From Candidatus Protochlamydia sp. (lineage in GTDB: Bacteria; Chlamydiota; Chlamydiia; Chlamydiales; Parachlamydiaceae): a DNA stretch of 64,000 bases. The stretch lies in assembly GCA_013695355.1 (NCBI GenBank), contig JACDAQ010000026.1, positions 155,796 to 219,795 on the forward strand. Direction: 5' to 3'. The notes beneath the pieces were generated by a model. That model searched no databases. It was not told the DNA's origin and worked only from the letters and a program-made list of their open reading frames with translations. Numbering within the stretch: the first letter of the stretch is position 1; each line of letters opens with the position of its first letter. Positions 44,676-53,765 of the stretch are shown here, in pieces. The position numbers were made by a program, and so were the translations under genes.

Positions 44676-46913
44676 TCATGAAAAAGGGTTTTGCTTCACA
44701 AGATAATAAGTCTGACGGTAGAAAAGGGACATTTTTTCCCATAGTGTTGTGCCGTTCGTAAATAGTTTTTGGCAGGGGGGGAGGCTGTTTAAAAAGAATT
44801 TTCCATATCCTTTCGTCACAAGGCGGGTATCAAGGCAGACGATGCACCCCCTGTCCCATTTGTTCCGTATCAGCCGCCCAAAACCCTGCTTAAACTTCAC
44901 TACGGCGTGCGGAATGGCATATTCAAAAAATGGATCTCCTCCCTTTTCCAGGATCGCTTCATTGCGGGCCTGAATGATCGGTTCACTGGGAACTCTGAAA
45001 GGAAGTTTTACAATGACCACGCAGCGCAGGGCATCTCCAGCAACATCTACCCCTTCCCAAAATGAATCTGTTCCAAATAGGACGGCCCGCTCGTTCGATT
45101 TAAACCCGGTCAGTAATGTTTGACGATTGCCATCCCCTTGTTTGAGAAGAGGAAAGCGATGCTCCTTCAAACGGCTTTCAAGTTTTTGGGCGCAGTCTTT
45201 CAGCATGGAATATGAGGTGAAGAGGATAAAAGCGCCGCCCCGACAAGCTAAAATAGCTTTCCAAATATTCTCATAGGCGATTGCATTAAAGTCGGGATGG
45301 GAAGGAGGCGGCATATCGAGCGGTACGGCGAGAAGAGCTTGCTTGCTGTAATCGAAAGGGGAGTCGTATACATGCTCCCTGATTTGACGATGCGGCAGAT
45401 ATTCTTTGGTCAGCCCCAGGCGGTTACGCAAAAAATGGAACTGCTTATTTGTCGCCAGCGTGGCGCTGCAAAGGATAATGGTAGGAAACTTGCTAAAAAG
45501 AAAATTGACCAAAGCCTGCTTGATGTCCAGATCAGCATCCACCAGCTGGATGTTGATCAGGGATTTAAGTTTATGCGCTTCGATCCAGCGCACTCTGAAT
45601 GGAGAGGGCTTTTCGATGAATTGCTGCAAATGGAAAATGCCATTTTCAATTCTGGAAGCTAGGGCCTGAATATCGAGGCGGATGCTTTTGGTATTTTCCT
45701 GCATGCGGTCGTTGTTGATGAGTTTTAAATCCCCTTCGAGACTTGCAAGAGACTGGCGGTAATCCTTTAAAGCCGCGGTCAGTTTGTTCGTCTGCGGGCA
45801 GATTTCCTCTTGCCATTTTAAATGGCTCAGGTGTTCCTGAACTATTCGTAGCTTTTGTTCAGGGAGGGGCCCGTCAGCCATAGGTGAAAAAGGTGAATGG
45901 ATCGAATCGACAAAATGGACAAATGTGTCGAACGTTTGATGGATCTGTTCGTAGAGGGTATGACGCAAGGCAGGCAGATCGATTGTAAGTTTGCTAATAA
46001 TGGATGTCAGTTCCCTTGGTGGGGCTTTTTGGAAATGAGTTTGCAGCTTTTCTTTTAAAATAGAAAGTTTACCGGGCCGGGGGCTTTGTCTTTCTGATGC
46101 CAAACGGCTGAGAGTACGCATTAACTCAACCCGATGGAGGCGGGAGGCAAAATATTCGGTGGCAATGTCTTCCATGTGGTGGGCTTCATCTAGGATCAGC
46201 CTCCGATAGGAAGGAAGAATGCTGGCCTCATTATAATTATTTGTATCGGCCCGCTTGACCAGATCGGCAAAAAGTAAATGATGGTTAACGATCAATAGGT
46301 GGGCGTCCTGAGCCTGCCGTCTGGCCTTGTAAAAAAAACATTGCTGGTAATGGGGGCATTCGTGATGTGAGCAGGCTTCGCTTTCTGCGCCCACCCGGTC
46401 CCAGGCAGCCGCCGAGGGGACAAAGGGGAGGCTCGAACGGCTGCCATCTTTGCTCTGCCGCTGCCATTCTTCAATTTTGGAAATTTCTTCATTTTCTTCT
46501 GAGGGAAATAATAGAAGCTCAGATTGCGCATCCTCGAGTTTTCGAAGGCACAGGTAATTATGCATCCCTTTGACCAGCACAGCCTTCAAGTCAAGGTCCA
46601 ACGCCTTGAGAAGATGGGGGATGTCTTTTTCAATGAGCTGTTCCTGCAGGGTGATGGTATGGGTGGATATAACCGTACGCTCTTTATAATGAGCGGCCCA
46701 CACTAACGCAGGAATTAAGTAGGCAAGGCTTTTGCCGGTCCCTGTTCCGGCTTCAATCAAGGTAATATGGTCCTGGTTATAAGCATCAATGATATTGGTC
46801 ATCATGCTTTGCTGCTCAGCCCGCAGTTCAAAACCCTTAAAGGTTCTGTGAAGCATTCCTTCAGGTTGCAAAAGGGAAATAATTTTTTCTATCTGGAGGC
46901 CGTTTTTTTCCAT
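44676..46913 (-). CDS. dinG: DinG-like superfamily 2 helicase
   Basis: 745 residues. Walker A is IEAGTGTGKSLAYLIPA (about 53-69). The Fe-S Cys set is ACSHHECPHYQQC plus an upstream Cys (about 140-195). LLIVNHHLLFADL and LDEAHHMEDIA (DEAH box) follow, with motif V/VI near GTDSFWEGVDV and FKQGFGRLIRN. It belongs to the XPD/Rad3-like DinG group that unwinds DNA 5' to 3' and R-loops. It begins 14 bases after the rpoD stop in the same direction, so they may be co-transcribed. Confidence 0.92.
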   Translation of the reverse strand: MEKNGLQIEKIISLLQPEGMLHRTFKGFELRAEQQSMMTNIIDAYNQDHITLIEAGTGTGKSLAYLIPALVWAAHYKERTVISTHTITLQEQLIEKDIPHLLKALDLDLKAVLVKGMHNYLCLRKLEDAQSELLLFPSEENEEISKIEEWQRQSKDGSRSSLPFVPSAAAWDRVGAESEACSHHECPHYQQCFFYKARRQAQDAHLLIVNHHLLFADLVKRADTNNYNEASILPSYRRLILDEAHHMEDIATEYFASRLHRVELMRTLSRLASERQSPRPGKLSILKEKLQTHFQKAPPRELTSIISKLTIDLPALRHTLYEQIHQTFDTFVHFVDSIHSPFSPMADGPLPEQKLRIVQEHLSHLKWQEEICPQTNKLTAALKDYRQSLASLEGDLKLINNDRMQENTKSIRLDIQALASRIENGIFHLQQFIEKPSPFRVRWIEAHKLKSLINIQLVDADLDIKQALVNFLFSKFPTIILCSATLATNKQFHFLRNRLGLTKEYLPHRQIREHVYDSPFDYSKQALLAVPLDMPPPSHPDFNAIAYENIWKAILACRGGAFILFTSYSMLKDCAQKLESRLKEHRFPLLKQGDGNRQTLLTGFKSNERAVLFGTDSFWEGVDVAGDALRCVVIVKLPFRVPSEPIIQARNEAILEKGGDPFFEYAIPHAVVKFKQGFGRLIRNKWDRGCIVCLDTRLVTKGYGKFFLNSLPPCQKLFTNGTTLWEKMSLFYRQTYYLVKQNPFS

Positions 46914-46926
46914 CAGTTCGACAATT

Positions 46927-48591
46927 TTATTCAGCCTCTAACAAATCTAAAAATGCCTTAAGCTGTTTGGAACGGATCGGATGGCGCATTTTTCTCAATG
47001 CCTTCGCTTCAATTTGCCTGATCCTTTCACGCGTAACATTGAACTCCACTCCTACTTCTTCCAGAGTTTTAGGCTTGCCGTCCAGCAGGCCGAAACGTTG
47101 GATAAGAACTTTGCGTTCACGGTCGCTTAAAGTGGAAAGGACCTCTCCCATTTTGTCCTTCAGGATAGCATAGCCAGTGGCTTCAGCGGGCGAGTCGGCG
47201 CCTGTATCTTCTAGAAAATCTCCGAACTGGCTTTCTCCCCCATCCCCTACCTCGGCTTGTAGGGAGATTGGATGCTGAGCGATTTTGTAGATCTCCCTAA
47301 CTCGTTCAGGTGTAATACCCAATTCTTTGGCCAGCTCTTCGGGACTTGGCTCGCGACCAGTTTCCATCATTAGCTTTTTAGCGCCACGCAAAACCTTATT
47401 GATCGTTTCAATCATATGGACAGGAATGCGGATGGTTCTGGCCTGATCGGCAATGGCGCGTGTTACCGCTTGACGGATCCACCAGGTAGCGTAAGTTGAG
47501 AATTTGTAGCCTCGTCGGTATTCAAATTTCTCAACAGCTTTCATAAGGCCCATGTTCCCTTCCTGGATCAAGTCCAAAAAGGATAAGCCGCGGTTGGTAT
47601 ATTTTTTGGCAATTGAAATGACCAGACGCAGATTTGATTCAACCATTTCCCGCTTGGCTTCCTGGCTTTTATCCATCCAACGCTGAAGCATTTTGACGTC
47701 TTTTTTAAAGTCATCGAGCAATCTTCCCGCAGCCAGCTCTCTTTTAACCAGCTTCCGTTTAGCTGCAGCTAATTTCAGGCCGGCGAACTTATTCCGTTCA
47801 GCACGGGGTGCCAATTCCTTAATTTCATTTTCCAAAAAGAGAAAACGGTCATAAGCCCGCAAAATGACTTCAACAAAATCATCGATTATATTGTGCTTCA
47901 AATGAAGTCTTCGAAGATAAGCCTGCATGCGGATGCGACATTTTTCAATATCTTCTACGATTTTGCCTTTCTCAGTTTTTTTAAGGTTTTCATCTTCAAG
48001 TTGGGTAAGCAACTTCTCTAAAATGAGATCTTCTTCCTTCAATAATTGGCATAACCTGGGAAGAAGGGTCATAAAATCTTGTTTGTTCAGAACCTCTTTT
48101 TCAGTGATCGATTTATCGAAGCGCTCTTTTCCAGTCAGAAGGTAGTTGGCAATGGAGATTGCTTCAGAGGTGGCATACCTAAAACGCATGATGATCCGCT
48201 CAATTTGGACCTGGGCTTTTTCAATCCTTTTGGAGATCTCAACCTCTTCTTCACGGCTAAGCAGAGGGACAGAGCCCATTTCCTTTAAATACATCCGTAC
48301 AGGATCGTCTGGAGAGCCTTCTGAACGCTTAGGCAGGCTTTCCATCTCCTTCGCTTCTTTTTTTCGTTCTTTTTGCTTGTCCACTTCCGACTGGTTAAGG
48401 ACCTGAATATCCATGCCGCTTAAATAGATCAGGACCTGATCGATTTGATCTGCAGAATCGAAAGACATAGGTAGAATTTCATTGATCTCTTCATAAGTAA
48501 TGAAACCTTGCTCTTTCGAGATACCGACAAGCTCATCAATTTTTTGTTGATGCTGTTGGGAAAAATGATTCTTAAAATTTTTATTACTCAT
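46927..48591 (-). CDS. rpoD: Major sigma factor (sigma-66)
   Basis: 554 residues, close to chlamydial sigma-66. N-terminal region 1.1 ([20 protein letters not shown]) and region 1.2 ([17 protein letters not shown], [16 protein letters not shown]) are present. Region 2 is [20 protein letters not shown] and [19 protein letters not shown]. Region 3 includes [12 protein letters not shown], and the 4.2 helix-turn-helix is [20 protein letters not shown]. It directs most transcription. The upstream gap holds a 170-base palindrome. Confidence 0.98.
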   Translation of the reverse strand: MSNKNFKNHFSQQHQQKIDELVGISKEQGFITYEEINEILPMSFDSADQIDQVLIYLSGMDIQVLNQSEVDKQKERKKEAKEMESLPKRSEGSPDDPVRMYLKEMGSVPLLSREEEVEISKRIEKAQVQIERIIMRFRYATSEAISIANYLLTGKERFDKSITEKEVLNKQDFMTLLPRLCQLLKEEDLILEKLLTQLEDENLKKTEKGKIVEDIEKCRIRMQAYLRRLHLKHNIIDDFVEVILRAYDRFLFLENEIKELAPRAERNKFAGLKLAAAKRKLVKRELAAGRLLDDFKKDVKMLQRWMDKSQEAKREMVESNLRLVISIAKKYTNRGLSFLDLIQEGNMGLMKAVEKFEYRRGYKFSTYATWWIRQAVTRAIADQARTIRIPVHMIETINKVLRGAKKLMMETGREPSPEELAKELGITPERVREIYKIAQHPISLQAEVGDGGESQFGDFLEDTGADSPAEATGYAILKDKMGEVLSTLSDRERKVLIQRFGLLDGKPKTLEEVGVEFNVTRERIRQIEAKALRKMRHPIRSKQLKAFLDLLEAE

Positions 48592-48630
48592 GGTTTCCTA
48601 ATGTAGAAAAGGAGTTACGCTTTGCTTAGG

Positions 48631-48800
48631 CCCTGATTGCTACCTTATAACGGGTCATATTGGAGATTATTTTCTCTCTTGTAACGCGCACAAGCTACGA
48701 AAATCAGGGGGTAATATTAAATTAATATGACCCCCTGATTTTTGCGCGTTCCTAGAGGAAAAGAACTCCAATCTGATCCATTAGAAGGTAGCAATCAGGG
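48631..48800. repeat. 170-base imperfect palindrome
   Basis: The outer ends are CCCTGATTGCTACCTT (48631-48646) and AAGGTAGCAATCAGGG (48785-48800). Near the centre AAAATCAGGGGGT pairs with ACCCCCTGATTTT around an AT loop, and the arms between match at most positions (ATTGGAG, AACGCGCA). It could fold into a single hairpin of about 80 base pairs. It lies upstream of rpoD and the CoiA-like gene (divergent), with no coding capacity. The rest of 48592-48984 shows nothing clear. Confidence 0.8.
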
Positions 48801-48984
48801 TCTTAACGTTTAACGAAAAAAAAGGAGACTATTTTTTACGGATTGTGTAAAATTTTTTCTAAAATACTCTAAAGCACCATTTTTTTCGAATGAAATTGCT
48901 AAAAATGAAAAATTTTTACGGCACCTTCTATCATTAATCGAGATAACCATTAATCACAAGCACTTTGTGCAATAGGGAATTTGG

Positions 48985-49824
48985 ATGCAGATCTATGCTT
49001 TAGATAAAGATGAACAGGCTATCCATGCCGAATCGGCTCAAAGGCAATGTGATTACTTTTGCATGGAATGCGGAAGCGTGGTTAGGCTGCGAAAAGGAAA
49101 GTATAAAAAAACGCATTTTTTTCATTTCGAGCCTAACCGAGTCTGTCGTTTAAATCAAAAAGGGATCATTCATATTCACATCCAAAATGCTTTAATCCAA
49201 GCGTTGCCAAAAGGGGACAGCGCACTCGAATATCGAATGCCTGGGATTAACCGGATCGCCGATGTTGTATGGCATTCAAAAAAACTAGTTTTTGAAATCC
49301 AATATTCGCCCATTACGCAACAGGAAGTTTTAGAAAGGAATAATGATTACAGGTCGCTTGGATGGACAGTTGTCTGGATTTTGCATGAAAGAAGATTTAA
49401 TCGTTTCCGGTTGACTGCCGCAGAAGCGTGTTTGCGATCCGCTCCATTTTATTTCAGCAATATGAATGAAGAAGGGGAAGGAATGATCTATGATCAATTC
49501 GATTTAGCGGACAAGGGTTTACGCTATACAAAAATGCCACCTTTACTCGTGGACCTCTCTCAACCATATTTGCTTGAATCCAACTGCCGCCCTTCCTTTC
49601 AAAAAAAAATAAAGGCGGATGCGTTATATTTTTGCGGTGATCTTACCCATTTGCATTTGACAGACGAAAAACACCATTATTTGCAAGAAGCATTGCAAAA
49701 AGAAAAAGAGCTCTTGCTAAAATATCAGCCCACTTTATGGCGAAGGGTATTGGACTGGACCCGTACCCTTATTGTAAAGCCTTATCAGGCCTTTTTTAGA
49801 TATTTACTTGAGTTAACGGATTAA
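48985..49824 (+). CDS. CoiA-like competence protein
   Basis: 279 residues. An N-terminal zinc-finger-like part (CMECGSVVRLRKGKYKKTHF, HFFHFEP) is followed by the nuclease-like block RIADVVWHSKKLVFEIQYSP, EVLERNNDYRSLGWTVVWIL, which is the CoiA signature (D..., E.Q motif). CoiA acts in natural transformation of Firmicutes, near DprA and RecA. Chlamydial members may process incoming DNA. The frame is full length. It is divergent from rpoD. Its stop overlaps a possible relic on the other strand. Confidence 0.82.
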   Translation: MQIYALDKDEQAIHAESAQRQCDYFCMECGSVVRLRKGKYKKTHFFHFEPNRVCRLNQKGIIHIHIQNALIQALPKGDSALEYRMPGINRIADVVWHSKKLVFEIQYSPITQQEVLERNNDYRSLGWTVVWILHERRFNRFRLTAAEACLRSAPFYFSNMNEEGEGMIYDQFDLADKGLRYTKMPPLLVDLSQPYLLESNCRPSFQKKIKADALYFCGDLTHLHLTDEKHHYLQEALQKEKELLLKYQPTLWRRVLDWTRTLIVKPYQAFFRYLLELTD

Positions 49825-50016
49825 TCGGCGCGAAATGCATTGGATTGCAGGAAATCCCTAACATATTGCTGCATGCGATCTTTATCCTATTCTTTTAAAA
49901 AAATAGATAGGTATCAAGCGGCAAATAAGAGGATTCAATATGTTTTTTCGCATAGGAGGGACAAAAGCGACTGCCACGCTTATTGTCCCACGAAATATCG
50001 CACTGAGTTAAGCTAA
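49821..50016 (-). pseudogene. Possible decayed small gene
   Basis: The minus strand reads TQCDISWDNKRGSRFCPSYA and KKHIESSYLPLDTYLFF, then a frame break at a T7 run, then DKDRMQQYVRDFLQSNAFRA and a stop that overlaps the CoiA-like gene stop. The amino acid content is protein-like, with one frameshift and one TAG needed to join the parts. No start with a ribosome binding site is clear. I recognise no family. Confidence 0.35.
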
Positions 50017-50027
50017 GCAAAGAAAGG

Positions 50028-50621
50028 TTAGCCCTTCTTGAACAAAAATTTTATGTCTTCTTTCAGAGATGCTTCAAATTTTTTAAATGTCATCAAGTCA
50101 ACATTTCCAAAGCTACTTAGTAATATTTCTTTTAAAATATCAGTTGGAACTTGTAGCTCATTTAAAGAAAACTCGGCATCATAATGATGTGCACACAATA
50201 GAGTCAGTGCAGACTTAGTAATTATTTCTATGGCTTTTTGATGGATTAATTGGGTGTCTTTATTTGCTATTTTACGAAGTTTTTCACAATCAATTTGAGA
50301 ATTTTTACCAAGGTAAACCCATTCTGGAAGATTCAAACGATTTTCTACATAATCAGAAACTTTAAATACTAAAAACGTTTTTTTGAGTTCTGTAATTTTT
50401 ACTAGAATTTCATATTTGTCTTCTCGAATTTTGCTCTTTTCATTATAATAATGCTTATTCCGCCAATCATAAACTAAATTTCTCTTTTTACAACGTAAAT
50501 CTTCTAGTTGATTGTTAAAACTATCTAATAAATTTAAATATTTTTTAATAGGTGAAGAATCTTCTTTTACTAAATCAAAGAACTCATAGTTAAAATTTTC
50601 CGCATATTTATTAATTTGCAT
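50028..50621 (-). CDS. Hypothetical protein, unknown function
   Basis: 197 residues, AT-rich, Lys/Glu-rich, helical, no signal peptide or membrane span. A helical region with coiled-coil look (LDSFNNQLEDLRCKKRNLVY) is followed by a C-terminal hydrophobic-polar helix pair. I do not recognise a family. AGAGGGTATAT precedes the ATG. It lies in an AT-rich run with putative effectors, so a host-directed role is possible but not shown. Confidence 0.5.
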   Translation of the reverse strand: MQINKYAENFNYEFFDLVKEDSSPIKKYLNLLDSFNNQLEDLRCKKRNLVYDWRNKHYYNEKSKIREDKYEILVKITELKKTFLVFKVSDYVENRLNLPEWVYLGKNSQIDCEKLRKIANKDTQLIHQKAIEIITKSALTLLCAHHYDAEFSLNELQVPTDILKEILLSSFGNVDLMTFKKFEASLKEDIKFLFKKG

Positions 50622-50751
50622 ATACCCTCTTTTTTGGAAATTATTTTTTTACTATAAAACATTATAAAAAAAGTGTCAAGTTTTAAAATTTTGAATATTG
50701 TTTTATTACAAATTATTAATTAAGCTTATAAATGTATATAAGCTGTGATTA

Positions 50752-51220
50752 AAAATAGTAACGTGGGACTCTTTTAACGTAGTGAGTAAAAACCCTAAAA
50801 TTATGCTCAGAAATTATTAAATTATCAAATATTTATCATGCGCCAAGTATGTAAAATATGTTCTTGGTGCACCTGCAGCATTGACCAATAAATGTCAGTC
50901 TAATGGGAAATTCATGCAAACTGGTGAGCGCCGGTTTTAAAATCAAATTAAGGGTTGCTTCAATTCTTTCTGAACATTTTGCCTCATATCAAGGCTAAAC
51001 AGTTACTTGAAGTAGGGCAGTTGCATTAAAAGTTAGTGAATACCCAATTAGAATATCATTCTGATAGTGCGATCACTTGCCTTAACAATGAGCACAGCCT
51101 TTGGGGCCTGATATAGGTGTCAACAATGCAACTGAGAGACTAAGAAATTCTAAAAATGGGTTTGGCAAGTGCAATGAAAAAATTTGATATTTCCCGTTCA
51201 GTTTTTCAAAAATGGCAGAT
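50752..51220 (+). pseudogene. Decayed tandem duplicate of the gene at 51439-52137
   Basis: The DNA follows the downstream gene closely (for example GAAATTATTAAATTAT, CCTGCAGCATTGACCAATAA, GAGCACAGCCTTTGGGGC, CCCGTTCAGTTTTTCAAA) but with many indels, substitutions and stops, including deletion of most of the first 30 codons. Its last part is lost after the ..SRSVFQ.. region. The following 51221-51438 shows no coding, apart from the ribosome binding site of the intact gene. Confidence 0.85.
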
Positions 51221-51438
51221 GCTATAACAGAAGGCACTTTCTTGCAGCAGTAGCCTCTCAACCTACAAGTTAACGGATTAATGCAACTTTAATTGTATGC
51301 CAACCAAATGGCTATCAACATTTCACTAAAAAAATACAATAGCCTTAATGAAGCTTAACGATGATAACTTATATTAGTACTTTGATTAAGTATTCGAGCT
51401 TACAAAGTTAAAGTAGTTATAAAAATAAGAGGTGAAGT

Positions 51439-52137
51439 ATGTGTACAGAAGCTATGAGTCAAAATAGTAATATGGGACAATTTTTATCTAATCTTCCAGT
51501 TCAAAATTTTGAAGTGAGTGAAAACCTTCAAAATTATGCGCAGGAATTATTAAATTATGGAGAATATTTATCATACGCCAAGTATGCAAAATATGTTCCT
51601 GGTGCTCCTGCAGCATTGACCAATAAAAATGTGAGTCTGATGGGGGATTCATGCAAACTGGTGAACGCCGGCTTGAAAATCCAATCAAGGGTCGCTTCGA
51701 TTCTTTCAGACAACACTTCGCCTGACATCAAGGCTAAGCAGTTACTTGAAGTGGGTCAAATAGCTTTAAAGTTAGTGGATACTCAATTTGTCGAATATCT
51801 TCCTGATAGTGCAAGTGCTTGCTTGAAAAAAATGAGCACAGCCTTTGGGGCGATTGATATGGGTGTTAACAGCAAAATGCAATTAGAAGGACTGGGATAT
51901 TCTAAAAATTCGGGCTTGGCAAGTGCAATGGAAAAAATTGATGCTTCCCGTTCAGTTTTTCAAACCGCTAATGCCGCCTTAAATGTGGCAGGCGTTGGCA
52001 TGTTTTCTCCTGTGAAAGTAGGAGTCTGCTTGGGTGCAGGCTTGCTGACTGCTGCAAAAGTAGGTGTTTCTGCAGTCAGTGCTGGTGTTACTGCGGGACA
52101 GTATATCGGGAAAGCGGTAGAAAAAGCTTTAGCTTAA
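51439..52137 (+). CDS. Putative secreted or membrane effector, unknown function
   Basis: 232 residues. AGAGGTGAAGT precedes the ATG. The N-terminal half is polar and helical with Tyr-rich YLSYAKYAKYVPG; the C-terminal 60 residues are Ala/Gly/Val-rich with two hydrophobic stretches (LNVAGVGMFSPVKVGVCLGA; GLLTAAKVGVSAVSAGVTAG), likely membrane-inserting. No catalytic motif is seen. A decayed copy lies just upstream, showing past tandem duplication. A strong hairpin terminator follows. It may be an inclusion-membrane or secreted protein, which is inference. Confidence 0.65.
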   Translation: MCTEAMSQNSNMGQFLSNLPVQNFEVSENLQNYAQELLNYGEYLSYAKYAKYVPGAPAALTNKNVSLMGDSCKLVNAGLKIQSRVASILSDNTSPDIKAKQLLEVGQIALKLVDTQFVEYLPDSASACLKKMSTAFGAIDMGVNSKMQLEGLGYSKNSGLASAMEKIDASRSVFQTANAALNVAGVGMFSPVKVGVCLGAGLLTAAKVGVSAVSAGVTAGQYIGKAVEKALA

Positions 52138-52149
52138 TCACTATTTAAA

Positions 52150-52184
52150 GGGGAAGTTCATTTTATAGCGAACTTCCCTTTTTT
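52150..52184 (+). terminator. Rho-independent terminator
   Basis: GGGAAGTTC (52151-52159) and GAACTTCCC (52170-52178) form a perfect nine-base stem with a ten-base loop, followed by six Ts. It lies 13 bases after the stop of the gene at 51439-52137. Confidence 0.9.
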
Positions 52185-52367
52185 AATTAAATATCTTGTA
52201 TGCTTGATATTAATTATTTTAAATGCTTTGTATTAGATTATACCTATTTTCTTCTTTATCTGAGGGTGTTAATCCTATTTGAATTTTTGTAGTTTCATTA
52301 GTTAATTCATAAATGCAACATAATTAAAAAAATAGCAAATTCTAAATTATTACACTATCTTAAAAAT

Positions 52368-52778
52368 TTAGCATAAAATTTTAAATTTAGATTTTAGAAT
52401 TTTCCTGGATCCACTTATTATGTAATATGAACGATCTAAAATATGCATTTTTTTGAGATCATTTAGCGATACGGAAGAGCAGAATTTTATAGCTATTTGA
52501 TCATTATATAAAAAACTTATAATGGTTTCAGCCTCCTTATGATATTTCGTTATTTCTGTAAAAATAACTGATTGTCGATCAGGATTTTTTGAACTTTCTA
52601 TATCAATATTTAACTCATTTAAAAAATAAATCCAAAGATTCACATTCTTGGTTACACCTTGCCATTCTTTAGAAACCAATCTGGATTCAAAAAGTTGATA
52701 AGGGGTAAGAAAAGAAAGGCATTGGATTTGAATATCAATTGGTATATTAAAGAAAATAGGATACGCAATATTTAACAT
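52368..52778 (-). CDS. F-box protein
   Basis: 136 residues. The N-terminal F-box is IPIDIQIQCLSFLTPYQLFE then SRLVSKEWQGVTKNVNLW, matching the eukaryotic pattern (P-x4-IL-x2-L, RLVSK-W, LW). The remaining 80 residues are helical and poorly conserved. F-box proteins recruit substrates to host SCF ubiquitin ligases through Skp1, so this is very likely a translocated effector, as proposed for amoeba-infecting Chlamydiae. It is a paralogue of the next gene upstream (52963-53628). Confidence 0.85.
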   Translation of the reverse strand: MLNIAYPIFFNIPIDIQIQCLSFLTPYQLFESRLVSKEWQGVTKNVNLWIYFLNELNIDIESSKNPDRQSVIFTEITKYHKEAETIISFLYNDQIAIKFCSSVSLNDLKKMHILDRSYYIISGSRKILKSKFKILC

Positions 52779-52962
52779 ATTAATTCTTTTTTATGTGTGT
52801 ATAGTGTGTTAAAGTTTATGTTTGTTGAAGAAAGAAAAATATTTAAATATATATAAATAAAACTTAAATTAAATAAGATTTTAAAAAAAATTACTGATTT
52901 TGAGCATTAACTAATAAAAATAACAGTTTATTTTTAAATAAACGGTGTCAATTTTAGTGGAT

Positions 52963-53628
52963 TCAATATCGTCCAGTTCTGGCCCAATTATTAATTGTAT
53001 CATTCGCAATCTTAACAGGATTGCTGGGAATGGCAATTTCAGATCGGATACAGAACGCGTTCATAATTTTTTGCATACTGAACATTTGAGAAACTGTTAG
53101 TGTTTGATCTGGAAAAAATTCTCTAATGGAACTTATCAAATTGTATTTTTTTTCAGATTGATATTTTTTTTCTCTTTCAAATTCTAAATTTTCAATGCTT
53201 ATTTGCTCAATCATCGCATCTGCTATTTTATTTGTCAGAATATCCTTATCAGATTTCCTAATTTCGCTGATAATAAAAAAGGGGCGATCAAAAGGATGCA
53301 TCTTTATAAGCTTATCAAATTTAATGAAAGGGCAAATTGCAGCTAGTTTATTATCGGTGTCTAAATAACTAATAATTTTATTTGTTTTTTCTTGATGCTT
53401 TAACAGATCAGTAAGAAGAGTATTTCGATGATAATCGAGATTTTTACTTGAACAAAAATGGAAAGCCTCATATAAACTTTTCCAAAGAATGTCGTTTTCC
53501 GATAGTATTTTCCATTCTTTCGAAACTAATCTAGAATCAAAAAGTTCTCCAGGCGAAAGATGAGAAAGGATAGTAAGTTTAAGATCTACGGGCATTTCAC
53601 AGGAAACTAAGCAAGATATAGAATTCAT
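52963..53628 (-). CDS. F-box protein
   Basis: 221 residues. The F-box is MPVDLKLTILSHLSPGELFD followed by SRLVSKEWKILSENDILW (residues 13-50). A helical C-terminal part of about 170 residues follows, including a region similar to its neighbour (KFDKLIKMHPFDRPFFIIS versus SLNDLKKMHILDRSYYIIS). The two genes are thus tandem paralogues, the downstream one shortened. Probable type III secreted effector that targets host ubiquitin ligase (inference from the fold). Confidence 0.85.
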   Translation of the reverse strand: MNSISCLVSCEMPVDLKLTILSHLSPGELFDSRLVSKEWKILSENDILWKSLYEAFHFCSSKNLDYHRNTLLTDLLKHQEKTNKIISYLDTDNKLAAICPFIKFDKLIKMHPFDRPFFIISEIRKSDKDILTNKIADAMIEQISIENLEFEREKKYQSEKKYNLISSIREFFPDQTLTVSQMFSMQKIMNAFCIRSEIAIPSNPVKIANDTINNWARTGRY

Positions 53629-53765
53629 AAAAACCTTTTTTTATTTAATAAAATTAATATTAATAGTTAAATGTTATTTTGTCAAATAAATAATTCCAAT
53701 AATTAAATTCAAAAAATGTAATTATTATTACGGATTATATTTGATCAATTTTAATTTACATCAAA

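Noticed and set aside
45297..45662. Plus-strand frame of 121 codons inside dinG
   Set aside because: It lies fully within the well-conserved dinG gene on the other strand and has no family-like features.
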